Assembly (NCBI RefSeq): GCF_009674765.1
Contig: NZ_WKKF01000016.1
Coordinates: 1 to 60,974 of the forward strand
DNA: 60,974 bases
Direction: 5' to 3'
DNA from: Metabacillus idriensis
GTDB taxonomy: Bacteria; Bacillota; Bacilli; Bacillales; Bacillaceae
Every line of letters begins with the position of its first letter. Position 1 is the stretch's first letter. Positions 41,983 through 50,285 of the stretch are shown one piece after another. Both the position numbers and the translations under genes were made by a program. Below the pieces are notes generated by a model that was not told the DNA's origin, ran no database searches, and saw only the letters and a list, made by a program, of their open reading frames with translations.

Positions 41983-43752
41983 TCATTGGGAGACATCTAT
42001 CGGGATTTTCATGCTTACTGAAAAACCTTTTCCGTTTTTTGAATCAACGTTAAATTCGGCACCAGGCCCATACCTCAGCAGCAATCTGTCACGGATATTC
42101 TTCAGGCCGATATGTTCATGTGAATAGGTCCCTTCGTATGGAGGTGTGCAGATATTGTTCCTCAGGGCCTGAAGCTCATCTGGTGCAATGCCCGGGCCGT
42201 CATTCTCCACAAGAAAATGCAGATGGTCCCCACTTTTCTTTCCAATAATGGACAGGTGAGCGCTGCTGTAGCCATCCTCATATGTGTGTTTAAAGAAATT
42301 TTCAGCGAGCGGCTGCAGAATCATACTTGGAATAGTCATCTCCAATATGGACTCATCGATATCAACTGAATAGCCGACCGTTTCACCGAATCGTTCTAAT
42401 TGCAGAGACAGGTATGCTTTTGTGTAGTCAGCTTCATCCCGCACCCGCACCCATTGATCCGCCTGCAGGGAGTAGCGCATCATTCTGGAAAGGGAGGTAA
42501 TCAATTGATACACCTTTGGAGCATTTGACCTTAAAGCAACTGCTCCAATTGATTGCAGGGCATTGAACAGGAAATGCGGGTTAATCTGTGATTTTAATAC
42601 TCTGAACTGATTTTTCCTGTTTTCAATTTCAAGCTTATATTCCCGGTCAATGTGGGAATTAATCCGGTTCATCATATCTTTCATGTGAGATTCAAGATGG
42701 CCGATTTCATCATCTCTATCATCATCAAACGGCACATTTAGATTTCCGCCTTCAATGGAACGGATTTTGCTGCTCAGCTTAGCGATCGGGCGGGTAATTC
42801 GATTTGAGATAATGCCAATCATCAGGAGGCCCAGCAAACCTACGCCAAGTCCGACAAGGATATTCGTATACGCGGTTTTTCTGACATCTTCATATAAGGC
42901 CTGACTGGAGGTGATTTTGATCAGCTTCCAGCCGTTTAATGAGCCGGATAGCTCTTTTGAAAGCAGAATATTGTCATCCTTGCCGCTCCCATTTCCGTTC
43001 AGAAGCTGCTTAGAAAGAGGTTTTCCAATCCGTTCACGGTCATTTGAATACAGAACACGATCTTCAGAATCAATAAGCAGAACAGAAGATTCATCACCCT
43101 GCACAAGGTTATTGCAGATGCGCGCGTAGCCGCCCATGTCAATGTCAATCGTGATGATCCCGAGAAATTTCCTGGAGAGGACATCTGTAATCTTGTGATG
43201 AAACGTCATCACCATCGTTTTGTCTGACTTTGGAACAATTGCTGCGTTGTTGTAATTGACAAGCGGGTGGGGAGGCTCTATTAGATAATTCGAATCAGAA
43301 GCATACAGCTCTTTAATTGGACTCTGCTTAAGAAATTCAGGCTGATATCTGCGTGTGCTGATCATCGCATTGTACAGCGTGAATGATTCTTTGTTTTTAT
43401 TAATATAGAACCTAATTTGCCTGATTTCGTTTCTCATCAGGTAAAAGGTTTCGAGACTCTTTTCCATCGTCTTGGGACTGAAATAAATGGAGTCTTCAAA
43501 GCCGTTGTTAAAAATCCTGAAAAGATCAGGGTTCCGGTAAAGGATGTAAGGAAAATCGATCATGCCGTCAAAATACTGCTCCAGCTCATCCGCATTCTTC
43601 TGAAGCTGTTCCCGGCTGTTTTCAAGTTCATGCTGCTCAACACTGCTTTTTGTATAGGTGTAGATGAAAAAAACAGACAGGAAATAGGGCAGAACAATGA
43701 AAATCAGCAGCATGATCAACAGGCGGCTTTGTATGCTTTTCACAGGAGTCAC
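41983..43752 (-). CDS. YesM-type sensor histidine kinase
   Basis: A 589-residue membrane kinase. Two membrane helices (about 8-30 and 295-317) bracket a large outer sensor domain of the Cache type. A HAMP segment (about 318-370) follows, then the His_kinase motif KSQINPHFLFNALQSIG with the phospho-accepting His near 390. The ATP-binding domain shows VENDGPGIAPDEL and HIGLKNIRDRL. It is first in the operon, transcribed from a promoter at 43829-43802, and signals to the regulator encoded 19 nt downstream. Confidence 0.92.
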   Translation of the reverse strand: MTPVKSIQSRLLIMLLIFIVLPYFLSVFFIYTYTKSSVEQHELENSREQLQKNADELEQYFDGMIDFPYILYRNPDLFRIFNNGFEDSIYFSPKTMEKSLETFYLMRNEIRQIRFYINKNKESFTLYNAMISTRRYQPEFLKQSPIKELYASDSNYLIEPPHPLVNYNNAAIVPKSDKTMVMTFHHKITDVLSRKFLGIITIDIDMGGYARICNNLVQGDESSVLLIDSEDRVLYSNDRERIGKPLSKQLLNGNGSGKDDNILLSKELSGSLNGWKLIKITSSQALYEDVRKTAYTNILVGLGVGLLGLLMIGIISNRITRPIAKLSSKIRSIEGGNLNVPFDDDRDDEIGHLESHMKDMMNRINSHIDREYKLEIENRKNQFRVLKSQINPHFLFNALQSIGAVALRSNAPKVYQLITSLSRMMRYSLQADQWVRVRDEADYTKAYLSLQLERFGETVGYSVDIDESILEMTIPSMILQPLAENFFKHTYEDGYSSAHLSIIGKKSGDHLHFLVENDGPGIAPDELQALRNNICTPPYEGTYSHEHIGLKNIRDRLLLRYGPGAEFNVDSKNGKGFSVSMKIPIDVSQ

Positions 43753-43801
43753 TCCTTTCGCGGAAGGCTGAAAAACGGCTTTCTCTCTTTAGCATCCTAA
43801 A

Positions 43802-43829
43802 ACTATATCAAACCCAAAATCCAAGTCAA
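43802..43829 (-). promoter_or_regulatory. Promoter of the sensor-kinase operon
   Basis: On the minus strand TTGACT (43829-43824) and TATAGT (43807-43802) are 16 bp apart, about 50 nt before the kinase ATG. Confidence 0.65.
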
Positions 43830-43923
43830 TCGTGCACAAGTAGGATTTGTAAAAGGCCAATTATCCTTATATTTTTCGCAGGGAGATCTTATATTATGTT
43901 CCCTTGCCGAAATGATGGGCAAA

Positions 43924-43952
43924 CAAAAAAGCTGAAGAGACCTTCAGCTTTT
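43924..43952. terminator. Terminator of the iron-transport operon
   Basis: Stem AAAAGCTGAAG/CTTCAGCTTTT with T-rich flank on the minus strand, just after the last permease gene. Confidence 0.85.
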
Positions 43953-43965
43953 GAATCGATTTATC

Positions 43966-44973
43966 CTATTTTTTTAGCAGTAAATACATAAAATACGGAG
44001 CTCCAATCAGCGAAATCATGATTCCTGCAGGTATACCTTCTGGTTCAATGATGTTCCGTCCAATCGTATCCGCTAAAAGCAGGAGAAAGGCACCAATCAG
44101 AATCGCCACCGGAAGAAAGAGCTGGTTTCGGGGGCCGACAAGCGCTCTTGCAATATGAGGAGCCATAAGTCCGACGAAGGCGATGCCTCCTGTGACAGAG
44201 ACAGCAGCAGCTGCAAGCGCAACCGCAGTCAGCAGCAGGACCACCCTTTCTTTTTCAACTGAGACACCTAAGCCAATAGGCACAGGTTCACTCATCCCAA
44301 GAAGATTCAGCCGATTCGCTTTGTACAGGGTGTAAGGGATAAGAATGGCAGCCCATGGAAGGATGGCCAAAATGAACGGCCAATCCGCACCCCATATGTT
44401 CCCTGACAGCCATTTTGCGATAAAGTCCACTTTTTGGCGATCAGCAGATGAAATCAGGACAATCATCAGACCTGAGAGGGCCATAGAAAATCCCACACCA
44501 GTCAATACGAGTTTGACTGGCTGCATGCCCCCAGTGCGGCTGTACGAAAAAGCATAGATTAGAATAGCGGTCAGCAGGGCTCCCGCAAATGCAACTAAAG
44601 GAAGCATATAAACGAATGAACCTGCGTCAATTGGAAAGAACAAAAAGAATACAGCGATAGCTGCTCCTGCGCCGGAGTTAATGCCGATAATGCCGGGATC
44701 AGCCAGATCATTTCTTGTGATGCCCTGCAAAATGGCACCAGATAGAGCAAGCGCCATTCCAGCGAGAATCGTGATGATGATCCGCGGAAGGCGAATGGAA
44801 TAGAGAATAAAGTCTTCTTTAAATGTACCCTGTCCCGTCAGAACGGGAATCAGCCTGTCATAAGAAAGAGAAGCGTAGCCAAGCCCCATTCCGGCAATAA
44901 TGGTCGTTAAAAGCAGGATAAACAAGATCAAAATGGTGATTCGCTGTTTTTTTACTAAAGCAGAATGAATCAT
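43966..44973 (-). CDS. Iron-siderophore ABC permease, second subunit
   Basis: A 335-residue FecCD/BtuC-type permease with about nine to ten membrane helices. Hallmarks are RLPRIIITILAGMALALSGA, GSGA-like turns and GGIAFVGLMAPHIARALVG, the site that contacts the ATPase. Its start overlaps the first permease stop by 4 nt. Last gene of the Fur-controlled operon. It pairs with the upstream permease to import a ferric siderophore. Confidence 0.92.
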   Translation of the reverse strand: MIHSALVKKQRITILILFILLLTTIIAGMGLGYASLSYDRLIPVLTGQGTFKEDFILYSIRLPRIIITILAGMALALSGAILQGITRNDLADPGIIGINSGAGAAIAVFFLFFPIDAGSFVYMLPLVAFAGALLTAILIYAFSYSRTGGMQPVKLVLTGVGFSMALSGLMIVLISSADRQKVDFIAKWLSGNIWGADWPFILAILPWAAILIPYTLYKANRLNLLGMSEPVPIGLGVSVEKERVVLLLTAVALAAAAVSVTGGIAFVGLMAPHIARALVGPRNQLFLPVAILIGAFLLLLADTIGRNIIEPEGIPAGIMISLIGAPYFMYLLLKK

Positions 44974-45968
44974 GTGAAATCACGGCCTCCTTTTCGGACA
45001 ATAAAGAGAAAGAAAGGCAGACCGAGAATGGAGACAATTGCTGCCACAGGTGTTTCATAAGGAGCATTGATGGTTCTGCCAAGCGTGTCAGCAAGCAGCA
45101 TAAACGTTGCTCCCGTGACAACTGACATTGGAATGATATAACGGTAGTCCGTTCCGACTATCGCCCGGACGATGTGCGGGATCATCAGACCGACAAAAGC
45201 CAGATTGCCTGCAAGAGCAACGCCTGCGCCTGCAAGCAAAACGATGACAACAAAAAGAATTGCCTTAATATAAATCGTTTTTTGGCCTAATCCTACAGCA
45301 ACCTCTTCACTTAAACTTAGAATAGTAAGCTGTCTAGAAAGCATCAGGGAAATCACAATGCCAGCCGCAATAAACGGGACAATGAACTGAAGCTGATTCC
45401 ACGATGTGCCTGCCATGCCTCCTGAAGTCCACATCGAAACATCCTTTGAAAGCTTATGATAAATGCCGACTCCTTCGGCGACCGCAAATAGGAAAGCAGA
45501 GACGGCAGCACCAGCTAATACGATGCGCATTGGCGAAAATCCGCCTCTATTCATCGAACCTATACCAAAAACCATAACGGCTCCAACTGCACAGCCAATG
45601 AAGCAGGCAATCATAATGCCAAAATAATTCACTGAAGGAAAAAAAGCGAGTGTGACGGCAAGCGCTGCCGTACCGCCTGCTGTCAGTCCGATTAATCCAG
45701 GGTCAGCGAGCGGGTTTCTCGTCAGCCCCTGCATGATGGCACCGGATACTGCAAGGGCAGCGCCGACTGAAATGGCCGCGAGCTCACGCGGCAGGCGGAT
45801 TTCCTGAATCATGGTTGCCTTATCATTGAGTTCTGTGCTCGTCATGGCAAGCCAGACATCTTTCAGAGTCGTGTCTGCGGCACCGAAAATCATAGCCGCA
45901 GTAAAAGCAGCTATGAATACGAGAATGCAAGCGGTCATTTTTAGTGGGAACAACATGTTTTTTGTCAT
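44970..45968 (-). CDS. Iron-siderophore ABC permease, first subunit
   Basis: A 332-residue FecCD-type permease. RLPRELAAISVGAALAVSGA, TRNPLADPGLIGLTAGG and LAFVGLMIPHIVRAIVG are family motifs. It forms a heterodimer with the next gene product. It follows the binding-protein gene after a 72-nt gap that holds a perfect palindrome, which may set the ratio between binding protein and permease. Confidence 0.92.
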   Translation of the reverse strand: MTKNMLFPLKMTACILVFIAAFTAAMIFGAADTTLKDVWLAMTSTELNDKATMIQEIRLPRELAAISVGAALAVSGAIMQGLTRNPLADPGLIGLTAGGTAALAVTLAFFPSVNYFGIMIACFIGCAVGAVMVFGIGSMNRGGFSPMRIVLAGAAVSAFLFAVAEGVGIYHKLSKDVSMWTSGGMAGTSWNQLQFIVPFIAAGIVISLMLSRQLTILSLSEEVAVGLGQKTIYIKAILFVVIVLLAGAGVALAGNLAFVGLMIPHIVRAIVGTDYRYIIPMSVVTGATFMLLADTLGRTINAPYETPVAAIVSILGLPFFLFIVRKGGRDFT

Positions 45969-46005
45969 CAGTCAATCATTCTCTTCTTTTTGGAATAAAG
46001 GAAAA

Positions 46006-46029
46006 GGAATTCTTACTAGTAAGAATCCC
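46006..46029. other. Palindromic stem between binding protein and permease genes
   Basis: ATTCTTACT/AGTAAGAAT (46009-46026) is a perfect 18-bp palindrome with flanking GG/CC. With no T-run on either side it is more likely an mRNA stabiliser or processing site than a full terminator. Confidence 0.5.
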
Positions 46030-46040
46030 TCATTTTTGCA

Positions 46041-46958
46041 TTAGTTTTCTAAAAAGCTTTTCTTAAAGAATTCAAGCTGGTAGTCAAGTGAGATTGGATC
46101 GTTGAAGTAGAATTCTTTTGCGTTTGCTTCGAATACTTGATTGTTTTTAACGGCAGGAATATTTTTATATGTTTCAGTCTCTTGGAAGGAAGTATCTCCG
46201 TCTGTGTTTTTGCTGAAAATCATATAGTCGCCCGCATATTCAGGAAGAACCTCAGCAGAGATAGCATAAAATCCGTCTTTCAATGCCATTTCCGTCACTT
46301 TTTCAGGCATTTTCAATTTCATTTCCTGATAAAGAATTTCTGTGCCGCGTGCCCAGTTGTCGCCGAAAACATAAAGCTGTTTATCAAAGTTTTCAATAAC
46401 AGAAACTGTTGCATCTTCGCCGATTTTTGCTTTGATGTCGTCACCGGCTGTTTGAGCGCGTTTTTTGAAGTCGTCAATCCAAGCCTGTGCTTCTTCTTCT
46501 TTGTTTAAAAGTTTTCCGATTTCGAGGTGCTGAGTTAAATAATCAACTTTTCCGTAAGTATAAGTAACTGTAGGAGCGATTTCTTTTAACTTATCAATGT
46601 TTTTGATGTTTGAAAGGCCAATAATCAAGTCCGGATTAAGTTCAATGATTTTTTCCAGATTATCATCCGTCACTTCTTCTACACCTTCTAATGCTTCATA
46701 GCGCGGATTCATTTTTGACCATGAATCAATTCCGACAAGCTTTGTATCTAACGCCATCACATTTCCTGCGAAAGAGGAAAGAACAATAACGCGTTTTGGA
46801 TCTGCTGGTACTTCAACAGGTCCTGCTTCTGACTCGTAAGTGATGGTGCTTTTTTCTTCTTTTTTCTTTTCTGAGCCTGTATCTTTAGCTGCTTCATTGC
46901 CGCAAGCGCTAAGCAAGACTAAGAGCAGCAGCAGGAATGGAATCATTAATTTCTTCAT
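46041..46958 (-). CDS. Siderophore-binding lipoprotein, FhuD-like
   Basis: A 305-residue lipoprotein with lipobox LLSAC. The mature protein follows FhuD-type hydroxamate binding proteins: VEVPADPKRVIVLSSFAG, NLEKIIELNPDLIIGLS and LYVFGDNWARGTEILYQEM near residue 200. It would capture a ferric siderophore outside the membrane. AAAGGGAG precedes ATG 46958, which lies 50 nt inside the end of the ATPase gene. The hydroxamate preference is inferred from similarity in pattern only. Confidence 0.87.
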   Translation of the reverse strand: MKKLMIPFLLLLLVLLSACGNEAAKDTGSEKKKEEKSTITYESEAGPVEVPADPKRVIVLSSFAGNVMALDTKLVGIDSWSKMNPRYEALEGVEEVTDDNLEKIIELNPDLIIGLSNIKNIDKLKEIAPTVTYTYGKVDYLTQHLEIGKLLNKEEEAQAWIDDFKKRAQTAGDDIKAKIGEDATVSVIENFDKQLYVFGDNWARGTEILYQEMKLKMPEKVTEMALKDGFYAISAEVLPEYAGDYMIFSKNTDGDTSFQETETYKNIPAVKNNQVFEANAKEFYFNDPISLDYQLEFFKKSFLEN

Positions 46959-47754
46959 TTTCTTTTTCTCCCTTTATTAAGTTATAAGTCATACACATTG
47001 GTTTATTGGTGCGCGGGTCATTTCCGATCACAGCATCAATATGAAAAACTTCTTTCAGCACATCACGGGAAATGACCTCTTCACATGATCCTGCTTTCAC
47101 GATTTCGCCGTCTTTGAGGGCAATGATGTAGTCTGCAAAGCGGGCTGCCTGATTCAAATCGTGAAGAACCATGACAATGGTGCGTTCCTGCTCAGCATTT
47201 AATGTTTGTAGCAGTTCAAGCACTTCAAGCTGGTGAGCCATATCAAGATATGTAGTAGGCTCGTCAAGGAAGATAATGTCTGTTTCCTGCGCGAGGGCCA
47301 TCGCTATCCATACACGCTGGCGCTGACCGCCAGACAGCGAATCGACAGGACGGTATTTAAAGTCGGCAGTTCCAGTTACTTCAAGAGCCCATTGAATGAC
47401 CTCATAATCCTTCTTCGTTAATCTGCCGAAGCCCTTTTGGTGAGGAAAACGGCCGTATGAGACAAGCTCGCCCACTGTAAGGCCGGCGGCGCTTTCAGGT
47501 GTTTGAGGAAGGATCGCCATTTTCTTAGCCAGTTTTTTTGTTTGTTCTTTGGAAATCGATTTTCCGTCGAGAACAACGTCTCCTGACTGAAGAGAGATAA
47601 TACGGGTAATCGCTTTCAGCAAAGTGGATTTTCCGCAGCCATTTGGACCGATGATGGTTGTAATCTTTTTATCCGGAATACTCACGCTAAGATCTTTTAC
47701 TATTAGACGTTCACCATAGCCAATGTTTACTGACTCGGTAAGTAGGCGAACCAT
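46909..47754 (-). CDS. Iron-siderophore ABC transporter ATP-binding protein
   Basis: A 281-residue FecE/YusV-type ATPase: Walker A GPNGCGKSTLL (about 37-47), signature LSGGQRQRVWIAMAL and Walker B IIFLDEPTTYLD. It is the first gene behind a perfect Fur box, so iron represses the whole operon. The last 16 codons overlap the binding-protein gene in another frame, a long overlap for this family. YusV-like ATPases can serve several siderophore permeases. Confidence 0.93.
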   Translation of the reverse strand: MVRLLTESVNIGYGERLIVKDLSVSIPDKKITTIIGPNGCGKSTLLKAITRIISLQSGDVVLDGKSISKEQTKKLAKKMAILPQTPESAAGLTVGELVSYGRFPHQKGFGRLTKKDYEVIQWALEVTGTADFKYRPVDSLSGGQRQRVWIAMALAQETDIIFLDEPTTYLDMAHQLEVLELLQTLNAEQERTIVMVLHDLNQAARFADYIIALKDGEIVKAGSCEEVISRDVLKEVFHIDAVIGNDPRTNKPMCMTYNLIKGEKENEEINDSIPAAALSLA

Positions 47755-47793
47755 TTTTCTCCCTCCATTTGCTGAAAAATTGGTAATATTTAC

Positions 47794-47808
47794 TGATAAT
47801 GATTATCA
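47794..47808. promoter_or_regulatory. Fur box of the siderophore operon
   Basis: TGATAAT-G-ATTATCA is a perfect 7-1-7 Fur site, 40 nt before the ATPase start. Confidence 0.95.
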
Positions 47809-47897
47809 ATATCGGATAAGAAAAGTCTATAATTCTTTATGACTATTGTCAATAACAGTTTTACTTGTCAATTTTAAGATTACAAGATATATTTAAT

Positions 47898-47912
47898 TGA
47901 GAATGATAATCA
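47898..47912. promoter_or_regulatory. Fur box of the ferredoxin reductase gene
   Basis: TGAGAAT-G-ATAATCA matches the 7-1-7 Fur site with two changes and lies about 54 nt before the rightward gene. Confidence 0.8.
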
Positions 47913-47965
47913 ATAATAATTAATGCTTTATAAATAAAGAGTTTTGCATAGAGGGAGTGTTGAGT

Positions 47966-49015
47966 GTGGAGGGGTATGAAATTTTTGATGTGACGGTTAT
48001 TGGGGGCGGTCCTGCCGGGCTTTATTCGGCTTTTTACAGCGGACTGAGAGAAATGAAAACTAAGATTATTGAGTATCAGCCGCAGCTCGGCGGAAAAGTT
48101 CATGTATATCCTGAGAAGATGATCTGGGATATAGGGGGACTTACTCCCATATCAGGGGCACAATTAATTAATCAGCTGGTTAAACAGGGATTAACGTTTC
48201 ATCCGGAAGTTGTGCTGAATGAAAAAGTAGAGTCTATCTCAAAAAATGAAGAAGGCATTTTCGTGATGAAGACTGCATCCGGACGCACCCATTATTCAAA
48301 AACGGTCATTGCAGCAGTAGGCGGAGGCATCTTAAACCCTCAGAAACTCGAGATTGAAGGGGCAGAGAGATTTGAAGTCTCAAACTTGAACTATACGATC
48401 AAATCTTTAAAGCGATTTAAAGATAAAACGGTCATCATTTCAGGCGGAGGGAATTCGGCTATTGACTGGGCACTTGAGTTAGAGCCTGTTGCTGAAAAGG
48501 TGTATGTTGTTTACCGGAAGGATGCACTTAAAGGTCATGAGGCACAAGTGTCCCAGCTGATGAACAGTAAAGCAGCGTGCGTATTTCAGACATCTATTAC
48601 AAAACTGATGGCCTCTGATGACCATGAAAAAATAGAACGTGTCGAACTGACGAATCAGGAAACAGGAGAAAGATCTTACCTCTCTATTGATGAGGTGATC
48701 ATCAATCATGGATATGAACGGGATGCTGCTCTGCTTCAAAAAAGTCAGCTGAACATCGCTCTCGCAGAAGAATTCTATATTGCGGGCAATGAATCGAGCG
48801 AATCTTCTGTTGAAGGACTATTTGCTGCAGGCGACATCCTCATGCACAGCGGGAAGCTGCACTTAATCGCGGGAGCTTTCCAGGATGCGGCCAATGCGGT
48901 AAACAAAGCAAAGCAGTATATACAGCCAGATGCACATAAGTCTGCGATGGTTTCCTCTCATAATGAAGTTTTTAAAGAGCGAAACAGGGAGTTAGTTAAA
49001 GAGATGATGAAATAG
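47966..49015 (+). CDS. Ferredoxin/flavodoxin-NADP reductase type 2 (YcgT/YumC-like)
   Basis: A thioredoxin-reductase-like flavoprotein without the active-site cysteine pair. FAD-binding TVIGGGPAGLYSAF lies near residue 12, NADPH-binding VIISGGGNSAIDWALELEPV near 155 and a second FAD contact GLFAAGDILMHSGK near 285. It reduces ferredoxin or flavodoxin and may help release iron from siderophores. GTG 47966 has GGGAG 8 nt upstream; in-frame GTG 47957 and TTG 47960 are less well placed. The divergent siderophore operon and the Fur box point to iron starvation control, as for B. subtilis ycgT. Confidence 0.9.
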   Translation: MEGYEIFDVTVIGGGPAGLYSAFYSGLREMKTKIIEYQPQLGGKVHVYPEKMIWDIGGLTPISGAQLINQLVKQGLTFHPEVVLNEKVESISKNEEGIFVMKTASGRTHYSKTVIAAVGGGILNPQKLEIEGAERFEVSNLNYTIKSLKRFKDKTVIISGGGNSAIDWALELEPVAEKVYVVYRKDALKGHEAQVSQLMNSKAACVFQTSITKLMASDDHEKIERVELTNQETGERSYLSIDEVIINHGYERDAALLQKSQLNIALAEEFYIAGNESSESSVEGLFAAGDILMHSGKLHLIAGAFQDAANAVNKAKQYIQPDAHKSAMVSSHNEVFKERNRELVKEMMK

Positions 49016-49028
49016 AGGGATCGATTGA

Positions 49029-49061
49029 GAGGGCTTTCCGTATAGGGAAGTCCTTTTTTTT
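49029..49061 (+). terminator. Terminator of the reductase gene
   Basis: Stem AGGGCTTTCC/GGGAAGTCC followed by eight T. The remaining 49062-49315 before the next gene shows no clear element. Confidence 0.8.
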
Positions 49062-49329
49062 AGTAAATAGTTAAACAACATGCTTGAAAATTCAAAATAT
49101 GGGGTAATTATACAATTGATAGTTCGGATATCACGTATAACCAGCATAACAAAAGTTTTATATGTTCTTTAGTTTTACTAGTTGGAAAGTAGCGCTCATA
49201 TTCCCAGAAACCTATGAGCATAGACTTATTTCCGACGCTTAATCCAATCCTTCATGTAAAAACCTTCCTTATTCCGATAAAATAAAAGAAAATCATTGAT
49301 TCGATGCCATCCAATAGGAGGACAGCTGA

Positions 49330-50262
49330 GTGAACTATAAAAAGAAACTAATCATATCTAGCATGGGTTTATCATTAATGCTCGGAGGGTGTTCTGACAT
49401 GAATAACGCAGGGACTGAAAAAGAGACTGAAAAACAAACAGCAGCGCAACAAGAAAAGCAAACGGAAGATGTGTATGTAAGTGTCCAAGATTACAAGGGA
49501 GAAGGGTATGAGCTTGATAACGGCGAGAAGGCCGACAAAATTGCCGAAGCCAACCGTAAAGAGATTGACCAGGCAGTGAAGGCGTTCTTTCAGGATACAT
49601 ATAAGACAGAAGTGACAGTTCACAATGTTGTAGGAGCTGTAGACGGGGCAACAGTATTTGTGGAGTCCGTTGGGGAGCCGCATTTTTATACGTATGCGAT
49701 TGTACCGATTGAAGGAGATAAGGTTTTAACGGATAAGGTATGGTCACAGGAGGGGCAGGTTGAAGATGCGATAAAGACTGGTATTTTTGCTATGGTTTTT
49801 GATCAGGAATTTTCTGCCCTAGATCAATATGTAGAAGATGTTGTTAAAGAAAATCCTGTTGTCGGCATCACTCAGGAAGCACTGGAAACTGTTCGTGCAG
49901 GAGGATATAGCACCCCATATTACTATGTAAACACATTAGATCCCGCTTTTGACAAGCTTTACAACGCATATTTGCAAAATCCGGATAAGTCAAAAGAAGA
50001 ATGGAAACAAACTTTCACAAAAAATGATTACCCATCAAAAGGCGTCATTATTACTCTATATCTCTATATGAAAGAAGAAGGTGCAAAGCCTGATCAAAAG
50101 GTTTTTGAAAAGGTTGTAAATGATCTTGAAGATAGGGATGGATTCCCCCGTGGTTCTTATTCGGTCTATCTTAATGATAATTTAATCGATAAAACGAACG
50201 GTATAGGGACGAAGGACAATACGTTAGAGCGTTCGAACCCGGATTATATTGTAAAAGAATAG
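49330..50262 (+). CDS. DUF1672 family lipoprotein
   Basis: A 310-residue lipoprotein: signal peptide ending LMLGGCSD, then a low-complexity Glu/Gln/Lys linker. The conserved body includes VSVQDYKGEGYELDNGEKAD and GGYSTPYYYVNTLDPAFDKL. I know the family from Staphylococcus and Bacillus as surface lipoproteins of unknown role. GTG 49330 has AGGAGG 8 nt before it. It lies 23 nt before a large partner gene. Confidence 0.85.
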   Translation: MNYKKKLIISSMGLSLMLGGCSDMNNAGTEKETEKQTAAQQEKQTEDVYVSVQDYKGEGYELDNGEKADKIAEANRKEIDQAVKAFFQDTYKTEVTVHNVVGAVDGATVFVESVGEPHFYTYAIVPIEGDKVLTDKVWSQEGQVEDAIKTGIFAMVFDQEFSALDQYVEDVVKENPVVGITQEALETVRAGGYSTPYYYVNTLDPAFDKLYNAYLQNPDKSKEEWKQTFTKNDYPSKGVIITLYLYMKEEGAKPDQKVFEKVVNDLEDRDGFPRGSYSVYLNDNLIDKTNGIGTKDNTLERSNPDYIVKE

Positions 50263-50285
50263 GTAATGAAAAAGGAGTCTCTACT

